Source of the DNA: Rhodocyclaceae bacterium
GTDB lineage: Bacteria; Pseudomonadota; Gammaproteobacteria; Burkholderiales; Rhodocyclaceae
Reading direction: 5' to 3'
Length of the DNA: 64,000 nt
Assembly (NCBI GenBank): GCA_019455325.1
Contig: JACFMQ010000001.1
Span: 569,071-633,070, forward strand
Numbering within the stretch: the stretch's first letter is position 1; every line of letters begins with the position of its first letter. The notes beneath the pieces were generated by a model. The model was not told the DNA's origin, searched no databases, and was given only the letters and a program-made list of their open reading frames with translations. A program made the position numbers and the translations under genes. Positions 9,598 to 17,929 of this stretch are shown in pieces.

Positions 9598-9646
9598 AAA
9601 TGGCAGGCGTCTACATGCCATTTCATCCAATCGATACCAGCCATTT
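9598..9646. promoter_or_regulatory. Inverted and direct repeats in the benE/mocR intergenic region (putative MocR operator)
   Basis: AAATGGCA at 9598-9605 and TGCCATTT at 9616-9623 form a perfect 8-base inverted repeat with a 10-base spacer. A third copy of the right arm, AGCCATTT, lies at 9639-9646, 23 bases further on. On the minus strand a TATAAA-like -10 (9583-9590 region) for benE follows at the expected distance from the repeat, which would place a bound regulator over the -35. MocR/PdxR regulators bind such spaced half-sites. Assignment is inferred. Confidence 0.5.
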
Positions 9647-11150
9647 GTACCAGACCCGTCAATTGTTCAAACACGCCCAACTCGAATCCGTCAAAGCCTG
9701 GATCAACGATCCGGCGCATGGCACCTTGCCGCTGCATGCGCGCATCCAGCGCGCCATCCGGCAACTGATCCTCGACGGCGCGCTCGACGTCGGCAGGCCG
9801 CTGCCCGCCTCGCGCGCGCTCGCGAAGTCGCTGGACGTCTCCCGCGACACGGTCGAGTCGGCGTACGGCCAGTTGCACGCAGAAGGCTTCATCGAGCGGC
9901 GCGTGGGCAGCGGCAGCTTCGTCTCGGGGCGGGTGCAAGCCTTGCCGAAGCGCGGCGCCGCGCCGCGCAACGGCGCGCCGCACGAGCCGCTGCGCCTCGG
10001 CCGGCGCGGCGCGGCGATGCACCGGGGCGGCGGCGTGCGCGAATTTTCGGCGCCGCGCCCCTTCGCCCCCGGCGTGCCGGAAACGCGCAGCTTCCCGCTG
10101 CAGACCTGGGAACGCCTGCAGCGGCAGGTGCTGAAGGAGTACGGCAGCCGGGCCCTGGCGCACAGCCCGCCGCAGGGAATGGAAGCCTTGCGCCGGGCCA
10201 TCGCCGATCACGTCAATCTCGAACGCGGAGCGCACGCCAGCCCCGAGCGCGTGCTGATCCTCACCAGCTCGCAGCAGGCCATGACCCTGTGCGCGACGGT
10301 ACTGCTCGATCCCGGCGACCGGATCTTCATCGAGGACCCGATCTACCAGGGCGCACGCAAGGCCTTCGATGCCGCCGGGCTGGAATGCGTGCCCGTCCCT
10401 CTGGACGACCAGGGCATGCAGGTCGAACGCCTGCGCGACTCCCCGCTGCCGGCCGGGGCCGTTTTCCTGACGCCTTCGCACCAGTTTCCGACCGGGGCCA
10501 CGCTGGCCCTGGACCGGCGGCTCGCCGTCATCGAATGGGCGCGGCAGAACCGGACCTGGATCATCGAGGACGACTACGACAGCGAATTCCACTACGCCGG
10601 AAAACCCACCGCCTGCGTGCAGGGACTCGATGCGCACGACCGGACCATCTACATCGGCACCTTCACCAAATCCCTGTTTCCCGGCCTGCGCATCGGCTAC
10701 ATGGTCCTGCCGCCCCGGCTGGTCGAGCCGATGACCGTGGCGCGTACGCTGCTGGACGGCCACAGCGCGCCCATTCCGCAACTGACCCTGGCGCGCTTCA
10801 TGGAAGGCGGGCATTTCGGCGCGCATGTGCGCGCCATGCGCAGCGTCTATGCCGAACGGCGCGACGCGCTGGCCGAACTCGTTCGCCGGCATCTGGCCGA
10901 CTTCGTCGAACCCAAGGTGCCGCTCGGGGGCATGCAGATGCCCTGCCTTTTCGTGCGCGACATGGACGAGCGCGCCGTCATCGACGGCGCACGCCGCGCC
11001 GGCATCGATCTGCTGGGGCTGACGGCGCTGCATGCGTCGGGCGAGCGCCGGCAGGCCGGTTTCCTCATGGGCTTTGCCGCCTATGCGCCGCAGGAACTGG
11101 AAATTGCGGTCGGGAAACTCGCCGGCGTGCTGCGCGCGCTGCGCCGCTGA
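9615..11150 (+). CDS. MocR/PdxR-type transcriptional regulator (GntR HTH plus aminotransferase-like domain)
   Basis: The N-terminal winged helix is GntR-like: LPLHARIQRAIRQLILDGAL, RPLPASRALAKSLDVSRDTV, YGQLHAEGFIERRVGSGSFV. A type I aminotransferase-like effector domain follows, with ILTSSQQAM, WIIEDDYDSEFHYAGKP and the PLP-lysine motif IGTFTKSLFPGLRIGYM. Family members sense PLP-amino acid adducts and usually control the divergent neighbour, here the benE-yggS-aminotransferase-SHMT operon. The start is uncertain. GTG at 9561 and ATG at 9600 or 9615 are in frame. 9615 is chosen because a GCAGG site lies 7 bases upstream and the earlier starts fall within apparent promoter sequence. Confidence 0.88.
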   Translation: MPFHPIDTSHLYQTRQLFKHAQLESVKAWINDPAHGTLPLHARIQRAIRQLILDGALDVGRPLPASRALAKSLDVSRDTVESAYGQLHAEGFIERRVGSGSFVSGRVQALPKRGAAPRNGAPHEPLRLGRRGAAMHRGGGVREFSAPRPFAPGVPETRSFPLQTWERLQRQVLKEYGSRALAHSPPQGMEALRRAIADHVNLERGAHASPERVLILTSSQQAMTLCATVLLDPGDRIFIEDPIYQGARKAFDAAGLECVPVPLDDQGMQVERLRDSPLPAGAVFLTPSHQFPTGATLALDRRLAVIEWARQNRTWIIEDDYDSEFHYAGKPTACVQGLDAHDRTIYIGTFTKSLFPGLRIGYMVLPPRLVEPMTVARTLLDGHSAPIPQLTLARFMEGGHFGAHVRAMRSVYAERRDALAELVRRHLADFVEPKVPLGGMQMPCLFVRDMDERAVIDGARRAGIDLLGLTALHASGERRQAGFLMGFAAYAPQELEIAVGKLAGVLRALRR

Positions 11151-11312
11151 CGTTCCCTTTGCCCGAACCTCGCGCTCGACCACCGAACGAGGTCGATTCC
11201 GGACGAATCCACGAAGCTCTGGCGCCCCGCGGCAACGCCCGCTAAGCTGACTTTCTGCCGGACGCCGACGACGATCCGGCCCCCCGATCCACTCCCTCTT
11301 CAGGAGCCACGC

Positions 11313-12296
11313 ATGTTCAAGGGAATCCTCATCGACAAGGACGACGCCGGCTACCGCGCCGCCGTGCAGGCCATCGACGAAGCCGGCCTGCCGGAAGGCG
11401 ACGTGACGGTCCGCATCGACTGGTCCACGCTCAACTACAAGGACGGGCTGGCGATCACCGGCAAATCGCCGGTCGTGCGCAAGTTCCCGATGGTGCCGGG
11501 CATCGACTTCGCCGGCACCGTCGCCGAAAGCACGCACCCCGGCTGGAAGGCCGGCGACCGGGTCGTGCTCAACGGCTGGGGCGTCGGCGAGACGCACTGG
11601 GGCGGGCTGGCGCAGGTCGCGCGCGTGCGCGGCGACTGGCTGGTGCCGCTGCCCGCCGCCTTCACGCCGCGGCAGGCGATGGCCGTCGGCACCGCCGGCT
11701 ACACGGCCATGCTCTGCGTGCTGGCCCTCGAAAGACACGGCGTGCGGCCGGCCGACGGCGACATCCTGGTCACCGGCGCCAACGGCGGCGTCGGCGGCGT
11801 CGCCATCGCCGTGCTGGCGCAGCTCGGCTACCGCGTCGTCGCCTCCACCGGCCGCCCGGCCGAGGCCGAGCACCTGAAGGCGCTCGGCGCCGCCGAGGTC
11901 ATCGACCGCGCCGAACTCGCCGCGCCCGGCAGGCCGCTCGGCAAGGAACGCTGGGCCGGCGTCGTCGACGCCGTCGGCAGCCACACGCTGGCCAACGCCT
12001 GCGCCGCCACGAAGTACCGCGGCGCCGTCGCCGCCTGCGGCCTGGCGCAGGGCATGGACTTCCCGGCCACCGTCGCGCCGTTCATCCTGCGCAGCCTCAC
12101 CCTCTACGGCATCGACAGCGTGATGGCGCCGCAAAGCGTGCGCCGCGAAGCCTGGACTCGCCTCGCCCGCGACCTCGATCCGGCGAAGCTGGAGGCGATC
12201 ACCGCCGAGATCGGCCTCGACCAGGCCATCGCCGCCGCCGGCGAACTGCTCGCAGGCAAGGTGCGCGGGCGCCTCGTCGTCGACGTCAACCGCTGA
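11313..12296 (+). CDS. acuI: AcuI/YhdH-family NADPH-dependent acrylyl-CoA reductase
   Basis: Zinc-independent medium-chain reductase that converts acryloyl-CoA to propionyl-CoA in well-studied members. The 327-residue product has the YhdH pattern [19 protein letters not shown] near 40-58, [30 protein letters not shown] and the nucleotide-binding [20 protein letters not shown] near 152-171. There are no structural zinc cysteines, as expected for the subfamily. It stands alone between the MocR gene and a glycine-zipper protein. AGGAG lies just before the start. The physiological role may simply be acrylate detoxification. Confidence 0.87.
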   Translation: MFKGILIDKDDAGYRAAVQAIDEAGLPEGDVTVRIDWSTLNYKDGLAITGKSPVVRKFPMVPGIDFAGTVAESTHPGWKAGDRVVLNGWGVGETHWGGLAQVARVRGDWLVPLPAAFTPRQAMAVGTAGYTAMLCVLALERHGVRPADGDILVTGANGGVGGVAIAVLAQLGYRVVASTGRPAEAEHLKALGAAEVIDRAELAAPGRPLGKERWAGVVDAVGSHTLANACAATKYRGAVAACGLAQGMDFPATVAPFILRSLTLYGIDSVMAPQSVRREAWTRLARDLDPAKLEAITAEIGLDQAIAAAGELLAGKVRGRLVVDVNR

Positions 12297-12397
12297 CGCG
12301 CCGTCGTAACCGGTTGTAAGGCTTTGTTTCCGGCGTCTCCGCGCGGCCGGGCTTCGTGCGTTAATCGGCGCACGCCCCCCACCACGGAGACGCCGCC

Positions 12398-13111
12398 ATG
12401 GAAACCGCCCCCCTGCCGCACAAGACCCACCCGATGATCCTCGTCGCCGCCGCGTCGGTGACCGCGCTCAGCCTGGCCGGCATCGCCGCCGTCGCCGGCT
12501 GGCTGCCGCCGCGCGGCGAAAGCGCGCCGGTCGCCGCGGTACAGGCCGAGGCGCCGGCAGCGCAGACGCCGCCCCCCGTCGCCTCGGCCACGGCGCCGGC
12601 GACGCTGCAGATTCCCGCGGGATCGACGATCACCGTCGAGGCCAAGCCGCCGGCCGCGCGCGCACCGGCCGTCGTCCGGCAAGCCCGTCCGACGCGCGTG
12701 GCGACGACGCAGCCGGCGAACGACAGCGGCATCCGCGTCGAAAACGCGCCCCCGGCGCCGGTGCAGGCGCCGGCGATCTGCCGCGACTGCGGCACCGTCG
12801 AATCGGTGCGCGAACTCGCTGCCAAGGGCGAGGGTTCCGGCCTCGGCGCCATCGCCGGCGGCGTCATCGGCGGCCTGCTCGGCAACCGCGTCGGCGGCGG
12901 CAACGGCAGGAAGGTGATGACCGTGGCCGGCGCCGCCGGCGGCGCCTACGCCGGCCACGAGGTCGAGAAGCGCATGCGCGGCGAGACGCGCTACGAGGTC
13001 ACCGTCCGCCTCGACGACGGCAGCGTGCGCACCTACGTCGAAACGCAGGCGCCGCTGTGGCGCAGCGGCGACCGCGTGCGCATCGACGACGGCCGGCTGC
13101 GCCCGATCTGA
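12398..13111 (+). CDS. Glycine-zipper 2TM domain protein, envelope-associated
   Basis: A 237-residue protein with one N-terminal membrane anchor (MILVAAASVTALSLAGIAAVAGWL, residues about 13-36). A long Pro/Ala-rich periplasmic linker of about 90 residues follows. A conserved CRDCGTVESV motif leads into a glycine-zipper domain (GSGLGAIAGGVIGGLLGNRV and VMTVAGAAGGAYAGHEVEKR), then a beta-rich tail RYEVTVRLDDGSVRTY. This matches the Rick_17kDa/SlyB-like glycine-zipper family. It is not a lipoprotein, because no lipobox is seen. Exact function unknown, probably envelope integrity. Confidence 0.82.
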   Translation: METAPLPHKTHPMILVAAASVTALSLAGIAAVAGWLPPRGESAPVAAVQAEAPAAQTPPPVASATAPATLQIPAGSTITVEAKPPAARAPAVVRQARPTRVATTQPANDSGIRVENAPPAPVQAPAICRDCGTVESVRELAAKGEGSGLGAIAGGVIGGLLGNRVGGGNGRKVMTVAGAAGGAYAGHEVEKRMRGETRYEVTVRLDDGSVRTYVETQAPLWRSGDRVRIDDGRLRPI

Positions 13112-13123
13112 CCACGGGCCAAA

Positions 13124-13147
13124 GGCTGCCGCGGCGCCGCGGCAGCC
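13124..13147. terminator. Perfect 24-base GC palindrome after the glycine-zipper gene
   Basis: GGCTGCC at 13124-13130 mirrors GGCAGCC at 13141-13147 around a GCGGC-GCCGC centre, so the whole 24 bases are self-complementary. A CTTTTTC tract starts seven bases later. It lies 12 bases after the upstream stop codon and could act as a rho-independent terminator for the plus strand, though the T-run is displaced. Confidence 0.55.
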
Positions 13148-13209
13148 CTCGCGCTTTTTCGGGGTGATAAGATTCGGCCTTTCCTTCGACGACCGAACGA
13201 GGCGCCCGC

Positions 13210-14481
13210 ATGAAGCTCGAAACGCTTGCCGTCCACGCCGGCTACAGTCCGGACCCGACCACCAAGGCGGTGGCCGTGCCGATCTACCAGACCACCTCCT
13301 ACGCCTTCGACGACACGCAGCACGGCGCCGACCTGTTCGACCTCAAGGTGCAGGGCAACATCTACACGCGCATCATGAACCCGACGCAGGACGTGCTGGA
13401 AAAGCGCATCGCCGCGCTCGAAGGCGGCATCGCCGGGCTGGCGCTGGCCTCGGGCATGTCGGCCATCACCGCCGCCATCCAGACCATCGCCGAGGCCGGC
13501 GACAACATCGTCTCGGCGTCGACGCTGTACGGCGGCACCTACAACCTGTTCGCGCACACGCTGCCGCAGTACGGCATCGAGGTGCGCTTCGCCGACTACC
13601 GCGACCCGGACGCCTTCGAGAAGCTGATCGACGGCAAGACCAAGGCCGTGTTCTGCGAATCGATCGGCAATCCGCTCGGCAACGTCACCGACATCGCAGG
13701 TCTCGCCGAGATCGCGCACCGCCACGGCGTGCCGCTGATCGTCGACAACACCGTGCCCTCGCCCTACCTGTGCCGGCCGTTCGAGCACGGCGCCGACGTC
13801 GTCGTGCACGCGCTGACCAAGTACCTGGGCGGCCACGGCAACAGCCTCGGGGGCATCGTCGTCGACAGCGGCCGCTTCCCGTGGGCCGAGCACAAGGAGA
13901 AGTTCCGGCGGCTGAACGAGCCGGACGTGTCCTACCACGGCGTCGTCTATACCGAGGCGCTCGGCCCGGCCGCCTACATCGGCCGCGCGCGCGTCGTGCC
14001 GCTGCGCAACATGGGCGCCGCCATCTCGCCGTTCAACGCCTTCCTGATCCTGCAGGGCGTCGAGACGCTGGCCCTGCGCATGGACCGCATCTGCGACAAC
14101 ACCAGCACCATTGCCTGGTTCCTCAAGGACCACCCGAAGGTCTCGTGGGTGAACTACGCCGGCCTGCCCGAGCACAAGGACAACGCGCTCGCCGAGAAGT
14201 ACATGGGCGGCCGCGCCTCGGGCATTCTCAGCTTCGGCGTCAAGGGCGGCGCCACCGCCGGCGCGCGCTTCCAGGACGCGCTCAAGCTGGTGACGCGCCT
14301 GGTGAACATCGGCGACTGCAAGACGCTGGCCTGCCACCCGGCCTCGACCACGCACCGCCAGCTCGCGCCGGAGGAAATGGCCAAGGCCGGCGTGTCGGAA
14401 GACATGATCCGCCTGTCGATCGGCATCGAGCACGTCGAGGATCTGATCACCGATCTCGACCAGGCGCTGAAGGCCGCCTGA
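13210..14481 (+). CDS. metY: O-acetylhomoserine sulfhydrylase (MetY)
   Basis: PLP enzyme of the Cys/Met metabolism family that makes homocysteine from O-acetylhomoserine and sulfide. The 423-residue length is typical of MetY and longer than MetB/MetC. Motifs are [59 protein letters not shown] and the PLP lysine K204 in [14 protein letters not shown]. The C-terminus has [18 protein letters not shown]. It is monocistronic, bounded by a palindrome upstream and a clear terminator downstream. Confidence 0.95.
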   Translation: MKLETLAVHAGYSPDPTTKAVAVPIYQTTSYAFDDTQHGADLFDLKVQGNIYTRIMNPTQDVLEKRIAALEGGIAGLALASGMSAITAAIQTIAEAGDNIVSASTLYGGTYNLFAHTLPQYGIEVRFADYRDPDAFEKLIDGKTKAVFCESIGNPLGNVTDIAGLAEIAHRHGVPLIVDNTVPSPYLCRPFEHGADVVVHALTKYLGGHGNSLGGIVVDSGRFPWAEHKEKFRRLNEPDVSYHGVVYTEALGPAAYIGRARVVPLRNMGAAISPFNAFLILQGVETLALRMDRICDNTSTIAWFLKDHPKVSWVNYAGLPEHKDNALAEKYMGGRASGILSFGVKGGATAGARFQDALKLVTRLVNIGDCKTLACHPASTTHRQLAPEEMAKAGVSEDMIRLSIGIEHVEDLITDLDQALKAA

Positions 14482-14502
14482 GCCGCGGCGGGACGCCAGC
14501 GA

Positions 14503-14526
14503 AAAGGGCCGCACCAGCGGCCCTTT
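14503..14526. terminator. Hairpin terminator between metY and the convergent secretin-N gene
   Basis: Perfect 10-base arms AAAGGGCCGC and GCGGCCCTTT with a 4-base loop. T and A tracts flank the arms, so it can serve both convergent genes. Confidence 0.75.
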
Positions 14527-14548
14527 GTCATTTACGGGCCGAAAAACC

Positions 14549-15400
14549 TCAACGGACTTCCTCGACCCGCAGCCAGACGCTGCGGTTCTCGCGCACCTCG
14601 GCGGTGCCGAGCAACAGGTTGGCGCGCTCGCGCTCCGACGCCTGCCGGCCGCTGCCGCCGAGTTCGATCCACTCGCCGAGGCGGCCGCTGACCGTCGTCG
14701 ACAGCCGCAGCGTGTCCGCGCTGCCGTAGGCGCCGCGCGGCGTATCGAAGCGCGGGCTGATCTCCAGCGTGACCGTGTCGCCGACGAGATGCGGCTCGAC
14801 GTCGAAGCCCTGGCCGACGTCGCGGTACACCACCGTCTCGCGCACCGCCGCGCCGCCCGGCCCGACGACGACCTGACGCAAGGACAGCGGCAGCGACCGG
14901 CCGACCTGGATGAAGGCGCGCCCGCCCTCGACGACCTGCACCGTCTGCGTGGCGCCGGCCGTGCGTGCGCTGCGCGAGTCGACGACCTGGCCGCCGATGG
15001 CGCTGCCGTTGCGCCCGATCTCGACGCGGCCGCCGCCCGCGGCCACTCCCGACGGCGGCTGCACGATGCGCACGTCGCCGCTGCCGACGGCGCCGTAGAC
15101 CTCGGCGCCGCCACCGCGGGCGACGGTGTCGCGGTCCTGCGTGACGTGGATGCGCAGCGAGCGCAATGGCGTATCGAGCGCCGCCAGCGCGCGCCGGATT
15201 TCCTCGCGGTTCCTCGCCGAGGCGCGCAGGACGAGCTGGCCGTTCATGCCGGAGAGGACGCCGCCGGCTTCGAGCAGCGGCCGCAGCGCCGGCAGCACCT
15301 GCTCGACCGGGCGGTGGCGCAGCGGGATGATCTCCATCGCCTCCTGGGCGGCGGCGAAGAGCGGCAGCAGAGCGAACAGGAACGGCAGGCAGCGCTTCAT
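14549..15400 (-). CDS. Orphan secretin N-domain (NolW-like) exported protein
   Basis: A 283-residue protein with a signal peptide (MKRCLPFLFALLPLFAAAQEA). It then has a secretin_N/NolW-type fold: MEIIPLRHRPVEQVLPALRP, GGVLSGMNGQLVLRASARNR, EEIRRALAALDTPLRSLRIHV. A Gly-rich central linker is followed by a beta-rich part with FIQVGRSLPLSLRQVVVGPG and VTLEISPRFDTP, which resembles the start of a secretin gate. The membrane-spanning secretin pore is absent, and no other secretion or pilus genes are close. Function unknown. It may be a truncated or free-standing secretin-like envelope protein. Confidence 0.75.
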   Translation of the reverse strand: MKRCLPFLFALLPLFAAAQEAMEIIPLRHRPVEQVLPALRPLLEAGGVLSGMNGQLVLRASARNREEIRRALAALDTPLRSLRIHVTQDRDTVARGGGAEVYGAVGSGDVRIVQPPSGVAAGGGRVEIGRNGSAIGGQVVDSRSARTAGATQTVQVVEGGRAFIQVGRSLPLSLRQVVVGPGGAAVRETVVYRDVGQGFDVEPHLVGDTVTLEISPRFDTPRGAYGSADTLRLSTTVSGRLGEWIELGGSGRQASERERANLLLGTAEVRENRSVWLRVEEVR

Positions 15401-15448
15401 GCGATCTCCGGGGCGGGCGGCGCGAGCGGACGCGCCGGCCTCCGAACC

Positions 15449-16564
15449 TTAGCCGGCCAGGTGCTGCAGGGCAAGATACTCGCGCGAGCGCATCTCGGTC
15501 AGGCGGCTGACCGTGCGGAAGAACTCGCCAGCCTGCACGCCGGCGGTGTAGATCTCGTCCGCCTCGCATTCGGCGGTGGCGATCAGCTTCACCTTGTGGT
15601 CGTAGAAGACGTCGACCAGCCACGTGAACCGGCGCGCCTCGTTGGCCCGCGTCGCGCTCAGCCGCGGAATGCCGGAGACGAGGACGGTGTGGTAGGCCTG
15701 CGCCAGTTCGAGGTAGTCGTTCTGCGAACGCGGGCCGTCGCAGAGCGCGGCGAAGTCGAACCAGATCGCGCCGCGGCCGCGCCGGCGCGTCGGTATCCGC
15801 CGCCCGAGGATGTCGACGGCGCCGCCGGCCTCGCCCGCGTCGCCCTCGATCGCGGCGAAATACTCGGCCATCTTGCGCTCGGCGTCGGCGTCCGCCGGGC
15901 AGTGGTAGATCTCCACCTGTTCGAGCGTGCGCAGCCGGTAGTCGACGCCGGCATCCACCTGCAGCACGTCGAGCCGCTCCTTCATCAGCGCGATGGTCGG
16001 CAGGAAGCGGTCGCGCTGCAGGCCGTTCGGATAGAGCCCGTCCGGCGGATAGTTGGAAGTCATGACGAAGACGACGCCGCGCGCGAACAGCGCATCGAGC
16101 AGGCGGCCGAGGATCATCGCATCGGCAATGTCGGAGACGTGGAACTCGTCGAAGCAGAGCAGGCGCACCTCGCGCGCGATGCCGTCGGCCAGCGCCGCCA
16201 TCGGATCGGCCTCGCCTTTCAGTTCGTCGAGCCGCCGGTGCACCTGGTGCATGAAGGCGTGGAAATGGATGCGGCGCTTGCGCCGGTACGGCACGGCATC
16301 GTAGAAGCAGTCCATCAGGAAGCTCTTGCCGCGGCCGACGCCGCCCCAGAAATAGACGCCGCGCGGCGGCCGCGCGCGCGACAGCATGCGGCGCAGCGTG
16401 CCGCTGCGCGCGGCCTTGAAGGAAAGCAGCTCGCCGTAGAGGCGCTGCAGGCGATCGGCCGCCGCCTGCTGCGCGGCGTCGGCGGCATAGCCGCGGGCGG
16501 CGAGCGTCGCGGCGTAGGCGTCGAGCATCCCGTGCTCGGGTACGTTGAGGGCTCGGTAAGGCAT
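15449..16564 (-). CDS. zapE: ZapE/AFG1-family cell-division ATPase
   Basis: Cytoplasmic ATPase that interacts with the FtsZ ring in known members. From the ATG at 16564 the product is about 371 residues. It has Walker A GVYFWGGVGRGKSFLMDCF, LLCFDEFHVSDIADAMILGRL (Walker B), FVMTSNYPPDGLYPNGLQRDRFLP and a conserved FDFAALCDGPRSQNDYLELA. The open frame extends to a possible start at 16609, but MPYRALNVPEHGM fits the family start better. It is divergent from the small gene at 16686. Confidence 0.93.
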   Translation of the reverse strand: MPYRALNVPEHGMLDAYAATLAARGYAADAAQQAAADRLQRLYGELLSFKAARSGTLRRMLSRARPPRGVYFWGGVGRGKSFLMDCFYDAVPYRRKRRIHFHAFMHQVHRRLDELKGEADPMAALADGIAREVRLLCFDEFHVSDIADAMILGRLLDALFARGVVFVMTSNYPPDGLYPNGLQRDRFLPTIALMKERLDVLQVDAGVDYRLRTLEQVEIYHCPADADAERKMAEYFAAIEGDAGEAGGAVDILGRRIPTRRRGRGAIWFDFAALCDGPRSQNDYLELAQAYHTVLVSGIPRLSATRANEARRFTWLVDVFYDHKVKLIATAECEADEIYTAGVQAGEFFRTVSRLTEMRSREYLALQHLAG

Positions 16565-16685
16565 GTCGGTCTTCGCAGGGAAGGGCGGATTATCGCACGC
16601 AGCGGCCACTACAAGCCTCGCGCGCTTTGTGGCACAGTGTCGCCCGGATCCCCTCCGAAACCTGGCGACACGGCAGACCCCGGCG

Positions 16686-16901
16686 ATGGCGAAAAAGGCG
16701 AAATGGGCGGCGCGCCCCGGCGAACTCGCGCACTACTGGTGCAACAGCGGCAAGCTCGCGCGCGGCGGGCTGAACGTGCGCGTCGTCGCCGAGGCCAGCG
16801 GCGGCTACATGATCGTCGAAGCGGCGCGCAACGACGGCTCGCTGGTGCGCATCACGGTCAAGGCCGCCAGCCTCACCGCGCCGCAGCCCTCCCTCTTCTG
16901 A
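16686..16901 (+). CDS. Small conserved-looking hypothetical protein
   Basis: A 71-residue basic protein (MAKKAKWAARPGELAHYWCN). It has a compact alternating pattern, LNVRVVAEASGGYMIVEAARNDGSLVRITVK in two strands, suggesting a small beta-barrel or KOW-like fold. No family is recognised. A longer in-frame start exists at 16563 but would overlap the zapE start. A ribosome site is not obvious. Confidence 0.55.
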   Translation: MAKKAKWAARPGELAHYWCNSGKLARGGLNVRVVAEASGGYMIVEAARNDGSLVRITVKAASLTAPQPSLF

Positions 16902-17008
16902 ACGGCCGCAGCGGCGCAGCCGGGAAACCGCCGCGGGGCCGGCGAATCGGCTCAGATTGATCCCAAACAGATGTTGAGCGGCCTGCGGGTTCGGCGTGAC
17001 AATGGGCT

Positions 17009-17371
17009 ATGACGCAGAAAGAAGCCGCGACACGCCCCCACAACATGAACATCCCGCGCCTGAGAAGATTCAACCAACTGATCGTCAAGCACGTCGAACG
17101 CTTCGGCAGACGGGACGACTTCAAGATTCTGCTAGAGATCGCCGCGCAGCAGGAAACCGGCGATCCCCTCACCCTGAAGCGGCTCGTTCTCTGCTGCTCG
17201 GTCCCCGAATCGACGCTGAAGCGCCGCCTCTCCCGGCTGGTCAGGGAAGGCTTCGTGCACAAGCGGATGACCGAGGAGGACCATCGCGTGCACTGCTACA
17301 CCGTCGCCGAGCGCACGCTGAAGCAGTTGCGTTCCTTCATCGTGGACATCCGCGCCTTCGACTGGCGCTGA
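17009..17371 (+). CDS. Winged-helix (MarR-like) DNA-binding protein
   Basis: A 120-residue protein with one winged-helix domain: FKILLEIAAQQETGDPLTLKRLVLC, SVPESTLKRRLSRLVREGFVHKRM (recognition helix and wing) and DHRVHCYTVAERTLKQL. This is the arrangement of MarR-type regulators but without their long dimer helices. Two possible starts are 17009 and ATG 17045. A small hypothetical gene follows 11 bases downstream, so the two are probably co-transcribed. The targets are unknown. Confidence 0.72.
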   Translation: MTQKEAATRPHNMNIPRLRRFNQLIVKHVERFGRRDDFKILLEIAAQQETGDPLTLKRLVLCCSVPESTLKRRLSRLVREGFVHKRMTEEDHRVHCYTVAERTLKQLRSFIVDIRAFDWR

Positions 17372-17382
17372 CGCGAACCCCC

Positions 17383-17712
17383 ATGCCCAGCCTACCGGAC
17401 GACATCGCGGCGCGCCTCGGCGCGTGCCGGAGCGCCGCCGAACTGCGCGGCGAGATCGACGCCCTGTGCGCCGAATTCGGCGCCGTCCTCAACGTGACCC
17501 TGCTCTGCGGCGACGACGGCGGCGACCACAAGCTGTGCGTGATCGACCTGGTGCCCGGCGAGGCCGACGTCCAGGCCTGCGCCGCCCGCCTCGGCGGCCG
17601 CATCTTCGGCTTCAGCTCGGTGCTCGTCGAGCTGGCGCTGCATCCCCGGTTCACCTGTCCGCGCGGCCTCAGCCCGAACACGCCGGGCTGCTCCTGCGTC
17701 GCCAAGATCTGA
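17383..17712 (+). CDS. Hypothetical protein with C-terminal cysteine motif
   Basis: A 109-residue protein beginning MPSLPDDIAARLGACRSAAEL. It looks like a mixed alpha/beta domain (VLNVTLLCGDDGGDHKLCVIDL) and ends with CPRGLSPNTPGCSCVAKI, a short cluster of cysteines. I do not recognise a family. It lies directly downstream of the winged-helix gene and ends at a clear terminator, so the pair forms a two-gene unit just before the integrated element. Confidence 0.6.
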   Translation: MPSLPDDIAARLGACRSAAELRGEIDALCAEFGAVLNVTLLCGDDGGDHKLCVIDLVPGEADVQACAARLGGRIFGFSSVLVELALHPRFTCPRGLSPNTPGCSCVAKI

Positions 17713-17725
17713 GGCCGGAAAAGAA

Positions 17726-17753
17726 AAAGCCGCGGCTGGCGAGCGGCGGCTTT
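17726..17753 (+). terminator. Terminator before the integrated element
   Basis: Arms AAAGCCGC (17726-17733) and GCGGCTTT (17746-17753) enclose a 12-base loop. An A-rich tract precedes and TTTC follows. It ends the two-gene unit at 17009-17712. Confidence 0.7.
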
Positions 17754-17763
17754 CGTGCGGTGT

Positions 17764-17822
17764 TGGCGGAGAGGGCGGGATTCGAACCCGCGTTAGGGTA
17801 TTACCCTAAACACGCTTTCCAG
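17764..17822 (-). other. tRNA-Ser 3' remnant, left attachment site (attL) of the element
   Basis: On the minus strand this matches the 3' part of tRNA-Ser(GGA) from the anticodon loop (CTGGAAA) to the CCA end. The variable arm and T-arm can pair (GCGGG with CCCGC). The sequence upstream (CGAGT) does not pair with the GCGTG 3' anticodon-stem strand, and no 5' half follows, so it cannot be a working tRNA. The 14 bases AACACGCTTTCCAG (plus strand, 17809-17822) are shared exactly with the intact gene at 27115-27128 and mark the crossover core. Confidence 0.8.
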
Positions 17823-17896
17823 ACTCGTAGACCATTCACCACGAAGCCCAGTATTTACGGCTGTTTCAGCATGGTAACATACCCTGAAAATGATTT

Positions 17897-17920
17897 TTGG
17901 GCAGAAAACGGTCAGACTTG
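17897..17920 (+). repeat. 24-base terminal direct repeat, left copy
   Basis: Begins TTGGGCAGAAAACGG and ends TCAGACTTG. An identical copy in the same orientation lies at 26982-27005. This copy is 75 bases inside the left crossover core. After excision the two copies would flank the joined att core, as arm-type integrase binding sites do. Confidence 0.75.
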
Positions 17921-17929
17921 GGGAAAGAA

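Noticed and set aside
17764-17850. A second functional tRNA-Ser gene
   Set aside because: The 5' half and a paired anticodon stem are missing. It is the 3' duplicate left by integration.
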